A stretch of 64,000 nucleotides of DNA from contig NC_084794.1 in assembly GCF_963169125.1 (NCBI RefSeq), positions 110,150,358-110,214,357 on the forward strand. Reading direction: 5' to 3'. A program made the translations under genes and the position numbers. Below the pieces are notes generated by a model. That model searched no databases. It worked only from the letters and a program-made list of their open reading frames with translations, and had not been told where the DNA came from. Source of the DNA: Humulus lupulus. Taxonomy: Eukaryota > Streptophyta > Magnoliopsida > Rosales > Cannabaceae. Shown piece by piece: positions 58,503 to 64,000 of the stretch (within the stretch, counting starts at the first letter, position 1; each line of letters begins with the position of its first letter).

Positions 58503-60038
58503 ATCTCCCACTTTCCCTAAAAGCAAGTGAGACATTTCCCTTAATCCCATATTGCGCACGTGACCCATGAACGCCTTTGCAGGAAGTGCCTTGGTTAACG
58601 GGTCAACCAGGTCTGTTCCGACACTATCTTCATAACAGTCACATCACCTCGATGTACAATCTGTCTTACCAGATGGTATTTCCTTTCTATATGCTTCCCT
58701 ATCTTGTGGCTTCTAGGTTCTTTGGAATTAGCTACTGCTCCACTGTTGTCAAGTTACAAGATTAATGCCTTATCCATATCTGAAACAACTTCCAGATTAG
58801 TGTAGAACTTCCTCAAACAACCCGCTTACTTAGCTGCTTCACAAACCGCTATGTATTCGGCTTCCATGGTTGAATCAACTATGCTGGATTGCTTAATGCT
58901 TCTCCAGACCACAGCTCCTCCACCAAGAGTGAACAGTGACCCATATGTTGGTTTTAGACTGTCTTTTTCTTATTGGAAATCAGAATCAGTGTATCAAGTA
59001 GGGTTTATCTCACCCCCTGAATATACTAGCATATAGTCTCTCTTTCTCCTAAGATACTTGAGAATGTGCTTTATTGCAATCCAGTGTTCCAAACCAAGAT
59101 TTGATTGATAATGACTTACAATCCCAACTGCATAACATATGTCGGGCCTAGTACACAACTAGCATACATCAAACTCCCAACTGCTGAAGCATAGGGATAC
59201 TTTCTCATATCCTCTTCCTCCCGAGGTGTCTTGGGACATTTTTCCTTGGAGAGAGAAATTCCATGCCTGGTCGGTAATTGACATTTCTTGGAATTCTCCA
59301 AAGAAAATCTTTCAAGCACCTTATCTATATAATTAACCTGAGAAAGTGCCAAGAGCTTGTTCTTCCTATCCCTTCGGATTTGGATTCCCAGAACATAGCT
59401 CGCCTCGCCCAAATCTTTCATTTGGAACTTTTCAGCTAACCATTTCTTTACGTTTGACAATGTCTCTACATTGTTCCCAATGAGCTAAATGTCATCAACG
59501 TAAAGCACTAAGAAAACACCACTTTTCCTTTGATGTTTTATACATACATGCTTCATCGACATTCTGTTCGAAGCCATATGTTTTAATTGTTTCATCAAAA
59601 GTGATATTCCAAGATCTAGATGCTTGCTTTAATCCGTAAATGGATTTTAGCAACTTGCACACCTTTTGATCTTCCCCTTTCTTTATGAACCCTTCTGGTT
59701 GTACCATATAGATACTTTCATCAAGATAACCATTCAGAAATGTTGTCTTGACGTCCATTTGCCATATCTCATAATCATTGGCAGCCGCTATGGATAAGAG
59801 GATACAAATGGAATTAAGCATGGCCACATGAGAAAATGTTTCTTCATAATCTACACTTTCTCTCCGAGTGTAACCTTTTGCTACAAGCCTCGCTTTGAAA
59901 GTCTCTACATTCCCATCTACACCTATTTTCTTCTTGTATATCCACTTACACCTATGGGCCTGACATCTTCAGGTGGATCCACAAGTTCCCAAACATAATT
60001 GGAATACATCGATTCCATTTCTTGGTTCATGACTTCTT
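58503..60038 (-). pseudogene. pol: Ty1/copia RT and RNase H remnant (minus strand)
   Basis: The minus strand from 60038 reads the start of RT (FKARLVAKGY-like and YEETFSHVAMLNSICILLSI). From 59827 it has DVKTTFLNGYLDESIYMVQP and KLLKSIYGLKQASRSWN, then YVDD intact at 59502-59491 followed by a stop at the next-but-one codon, then WLAEKFQMKDLGEASYVLGI and AVGSLMYASCVLGP. RNase H near 58900-58830 reads STMEAEYIA. The purine tract and LTR follow at 58516-58502. It is truncated at 60038 by the next LTR, so gag, protease and integrase are absent. Several frame breaks. Confidence 0.87.
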
Positions 60039-60039
60039 G

Positions 60040-63000
60040 TGTAAAACGCCCTAAACTACTACTTTGTAAAACATCTCCATACTCATAAAATTATAGAAGA
60101 AAAGCCACTTAACATATGAAAATCCAGTGGGGCCTTGCTACAACATGCAAGTTGGGCCCAATAGTTTAAAATAAAAATGAGAGTATTTATGCAACGTTTA
60201 AAATAAATAAAGTTTAAGTCCCACTGATAGTTTTTAATATTAAAGTCCATAACATCGTTCTTTAAAATTTGGCGTTTAAGTTGATCGTTTTATTCGCCCA
60301 TAGGATATACCCACGCCATACACACTCTGATGTAGGATCTCCTCACATCACATCACATGCCAAAGAGAAACCTTATTTATTACCTTAAAAGGAGAAAATA
60401 AGGGGGTGAGCTAAAAGCACAGCATTGAAGTACATGCAGCACACAAAGAAAACACAACAAATAACAAAATCACATCGTAAGACTCATACAACATCATATC
60501 TATACATCATCATACATCATACTTAAACGTCATCATCATACATCACACATCATCAGCATATTCAAACATCATCATCATCACATCCTTGTGAACATGGCCC
60601 CCTCTCTTGTCCATGTCGCATCTTGGGGTAAACAGGAGGCTCTGGTCCTTGAATAACCTTGGCGCGTCCTCCCTATGAGTTATGTCATACCTTAGTAACT
60701 TGGGTTATGTCTTGTATCCTTAGTAACCCCTTTGTTTTGTCGCGTTCAACACGCTAACAACCATTTTCTTATTCATGCATCATACAAAACACATGCAATC
60801 CAGTCATATCAACACACAGGAAATACATGATTCATCCAATTCATCATATCATCTCAAAATAGCATTTCATACTTCATATCACATAGTACATCATCATACA
60901 TAGCATATCTTTATCCTCATACAAACCAACCTTACCGTTTCATAGCATAAATATAAAGATTCTATCTAACTTCCTTACCTCAGATCCGAGCAAAGCAAAA
61001 AATGGAACAAACTTCACAACAAGTTTATAATCATAATCAAAGAGTTCTCTGTAGCATCACATGAGATTTCTCGTGTCCAACACATATACCCCATGTGTAC
61101 ATGGGCCATGCACACATGGTGCAAATTATACATAATTTCCAAACATGCACATTTTTCACATGGAATCACAAAAGAATAATGTTAATTGTACCTATTATCC
61201 ATGCATGGGTTTTAAGTAAAAATTATATATTTGAATAATGGGCATATATTTGAACGTAAAAGTGCATTTGCATGTGACATACATACGTGGGAGCGTTGTT
61301 AAAAAGTGACGTTAAAAACGATAATTCCTACATGCTCATTTCTAACCTTTTGAAGAAAAATTCAGCAACATACTCTTTTACCATTACCTACTTAAGTCTC
61401 AAAGTTAATTAAACAAATTCATTTAACCTCTTTAAATTTATCATAAAATAATATTTACATTTATTATTTTAAATCGCTTAGAAACAACAAAACTTGAAAT
61501 TATTTAGAAGTACTTATAAATTTTCATGTTTCCTTTAGAAAATAACATTTTCTTTTAACATAACAAAATTACAATATTTGGTGTAAGAAAATATAATTTT
61601 AAATGTGAGAAAAATATATTTTCACTTGTATTATTTAAAACTTAATTTCTGTAGTGTAAACCCATTATTTAAAAAAAAACATAATTATTTTGAACTTAAT
61701 AACCTAAACTTTCAGAAACTATTTATTTTGTTTAAAAGTCAAAAATGAATTTAAACCCAAACATATTCTTATTACAAATAAAGAAAACCACACTTATTAA
61801 TAATGTGAAAATTCATAGTTACATTTTAAAAATATCATTTTAATATACACATAATTTAGGGTATTAATTTATTTCAATATAGACACATTATTACTTTCAT
61901 TTAAAAGACATTTCTTATTTTCACCCAAAACTTCCAGCAACAAATTAATCACTCAAAAATCATAAACTTGGATTAAAATTTATATTTTCTTCATAAAATA
62001 TAAAAAATAAACTGTAGGTATTAATTGAGTAAAAATATCATTTTAAATGTGAATTAAAATACCCTTTTATTTACATAAAATCAACATATCATTTGGAACA
62101 TCACTTATGCATGCAAATCATTATTTCACCAATTTTATCCACCAATTATACAAAAAATCAGAAAGCATATTTAATCATGAAATTCATCTTTACATCATGC
62201 TTCTCAAAACTCATACTTATAACCTACATGCTGAATCAACACAAATCCAAACACAAACCCTAGCATGCACCTATTAACATATTTTCACCCTAAGAAAGAA
62301 ACCCTAACACCATCTAGATATTTAAATTATAGGCATATCTCAAGATCAACATACATAAGGCGTGCTACAAGAAAACCCTAGGCTGAAACCCACAATATAC
62401 TTTCATTCCTTATTGTTTTCCAAAACCCAAGAAATTCCTAGCATGCTCCTAATGTCACAATTTATCACAAGATAGAAAGAGGATTAAAACTAACATGCAA
62501 AGAGATAAGAGACCTTAACATGTTCCTATTTTCAAAACAATAAACAAGTTCATAGAACACCAAGAGAAACATAAACAAAACCCAACATGAATTCTTTACA
62601 TATGCCTTGGCCAAAACCTACATGAACATAAACATAAAATACCAACAATCATCATATTTTAGTAGATCAAAACCAAAACCCTTGTCAAACCTAATCATAC
62701 ATCTCCCTTAAATAACAAAGTAATCATAATCATAAATCGACATGCATCATATTCAAGTATCTAAAAAACAACCCATATCAACACATAACAAGGATTCAAA
62801 TAGACATCAAAACCTCAAGATCCTTTCAATATAACAACATAATTAAAAACAAGGTTTAGAGATCAACTACCTCCTTGATAGAAACCAAAACCCAAAATGG
62901 TCACCACCTTCAATCAACCCCTAGGTTTCGAAATCCACAAAATAAAGACATAAACATTAACATGAAAACTAGATTAAGAAGATGAGAATGTAGAAGAGAG

Positions 63001-63291
63001 GATTAAACCACCAAGAATCAAGACACTTACCTAGGTTCGAAATCTCTCCCTTTTTTCTTTCTTTCTTCTTCTCCTTCTCTCTCTAGCTCACGCTCACTCT
63101 CTCCTTCTCTCTCTCTAGAATTCGACAGCCACCAAGAGCAAAATGCTCTCTTTTCATTTCTTTCCTTCCTTTTAATCTAACCTAGTAATAACTAGTCCTA
63201 ATGGGAATGCGTAAGTTTCCCAAACCATTTCTCCTAATTAAGCATAAAATCAATTATAATAAAAAGAATAGATAATTAGGGAAATGTCACA
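60040..63291 (-). mobile_element. Probable long gypsy LTR
   Basis: Plus-strand ends TGTAAAACGCCC at 60040 and GGGAAATGTCACA at 63291. On the minus strand it would start TGTGACATTTCCCTAATTA, parallel to the start TGTAACATCCCAATTTCCC of the LTR at 44193. It has GAGGTAAGGAAG near 60980 and a TTAGCTCACCCCC-type box near 60405, about 365 bp from its end, like the other LTRs. Flanking 5-mers do not match and 3.25 kb is long. The AT-rich middle may hold an insertion. Confidence 0.5.
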
Positions 63292-64000
63292 ATTCCCTTA
63301 CCCGAAATAGCGATAGTCTTCCAATTAAACCTATTTGATTGAAAAAATAAATGGGAATAAAAATCCTTCCCCTTTCCCACTCTTTTCGTCCACCTCTCTA
63401 TTTCCTCTTTCTTTATTTATTTTTTTAAAATTAAATAAAATAAATCTAATAAAAGGAAATAATAAAAAAATGTGTAGAAAATCTATTGCATGTGATAACT
63501 CTACAAATTAGAGTTATTTTACCATATTTTTATGCTAATTATTGCTTAGTTCTTGAGTTTTTAATTAAACTTATTAATTTATTAGTCTTATTTTGATTTT
63601 ATATAATTTTGTGTGTTTTTATAGTTATTTTGTTGTAAAATATTGTAGTTAATTATTTGAAGTAATGTTGTTTAGTTTGAGGTATAAAAAAATGTTGTTT
63701 TAGTGAAACTAAATGTTCAACTAAATTAAGTCTTAATTAATATTTTCAATGAACTAATATGATTTATTTTATAATTGAAAATATTTGAATTTGATTTAAT
63801 TTATGTTTCTTTTGTTAGGGATTTTGGTGTATTTTTGCTCTTGAAAAGCAAGAAAAATAAAGATAAAGAGTGACATTTTTGCTGAAAAAGAGATGGATAA
63901 TGGCATTTTTGAAGTATGTTTACCCATCTCCTTCAGCAGGCCCACACCATGGCCCACGCCTACCTACCGTACGGCCCAAAGCGCCCAGCCACGTCAGTTG
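63292..64000. other. AT-rich right end, nothing recognised
   Basis: Poly-A/T-rich sequence to about 63820, then a more balanced stretch with GCCCACACCATGGCCCACGCC near 63941. It may be part of another LTR whose remainder lies outside the window. No coding evidence. Confidence 0.4.

Noticed and set aside
1..64000. Host protein-coding genes, tRNA or rRNA genes
   Set aside because: None could be recognised on either strand; every convincing coding block belongs to a mobile element or to the decayed antisense gene.

Overview
The window is AT-rich plant nuclear DNA, probably from a eudicot. It consists almost entirely of nested, decayed LTR retrotransposons plus two LINE fragments. I found no intact host gene, rRNA or tRNA. 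The species cannot be named from the sequence. The evidence is plant-type Ty3/gypsy and Ty1/copia proteins, primer-binding sites of the initiator-Met-tRNA type, TG...CA LTRs of about 1.8-2.5 kb, and target-site duplications of 5 bp.

Layout. 1-4797: a minus-strand Ty3/gypsy element (LTR family A) with its 5' LTR, primer site, an intron-containing leader ORF and a gag cut by another LTR. 4849-6625: a plus-strand LTR of family B. 7029-12540: a decayed minus-strand, multi-block gene that looks like the antisense extra ORF of Tat-lineage elements, interrupted by a solo copia-type LTR and followed by a Tat-like 3' LTR (12910-13797). 13798-18538: a second Tat-like LTR segment split by a solo family-A LTR, a Tat-type RNase H remnant and a LINE fragment. 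18539-25195: a solo minus-strand LTR, then a plus-strand family-B element with a large internal deletion. 25506-27333: two Tat LTR/gag starts in inverted orientation. 27345-40262: a minus-strand gypsy element split by the best-preserved element of the window (plus strand, 27933-36575: LTR, primer site, gag-pol with chromodomain, PPT, LTR). 40263-46044: a minus-strand gypsy gag, leader and LTR abutting a truncated plus-strand LTR. 47150-47640: a LINE 3' end. 49438-53311: a plus-strand copia element. 53641-60038: a minus-strand copia element whose LTR holds another solo family-A LTR. 60040-63291: a probable minus-strand LTR.

None of the elements is coding-competent. Stops, frameshifts, deletions and active-site losses are seen in every gag or pol. 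Many of the stops fit C-to-T change at CAG or CGA codons, as expected for long-methylated silenced DNA.

The most interesting signals lie in the LTRs. LTRs that otherwise look unrelated share, at nearly fixed distances from the LTR 3' end, a splice-donor-like AGGTAAG motif, a TGGGC-TTGGCTCA box (about 400 bp from the end), a compensating hairpin (about 300 bp from the end, some copies only) and a GGGATCCCA block (about 150-175 bp from the end). Several families also carry clusters of dyad-symmetric motifs. The spliced leader ORF and the antisense extra gene are the best candidates for unusual coding content.
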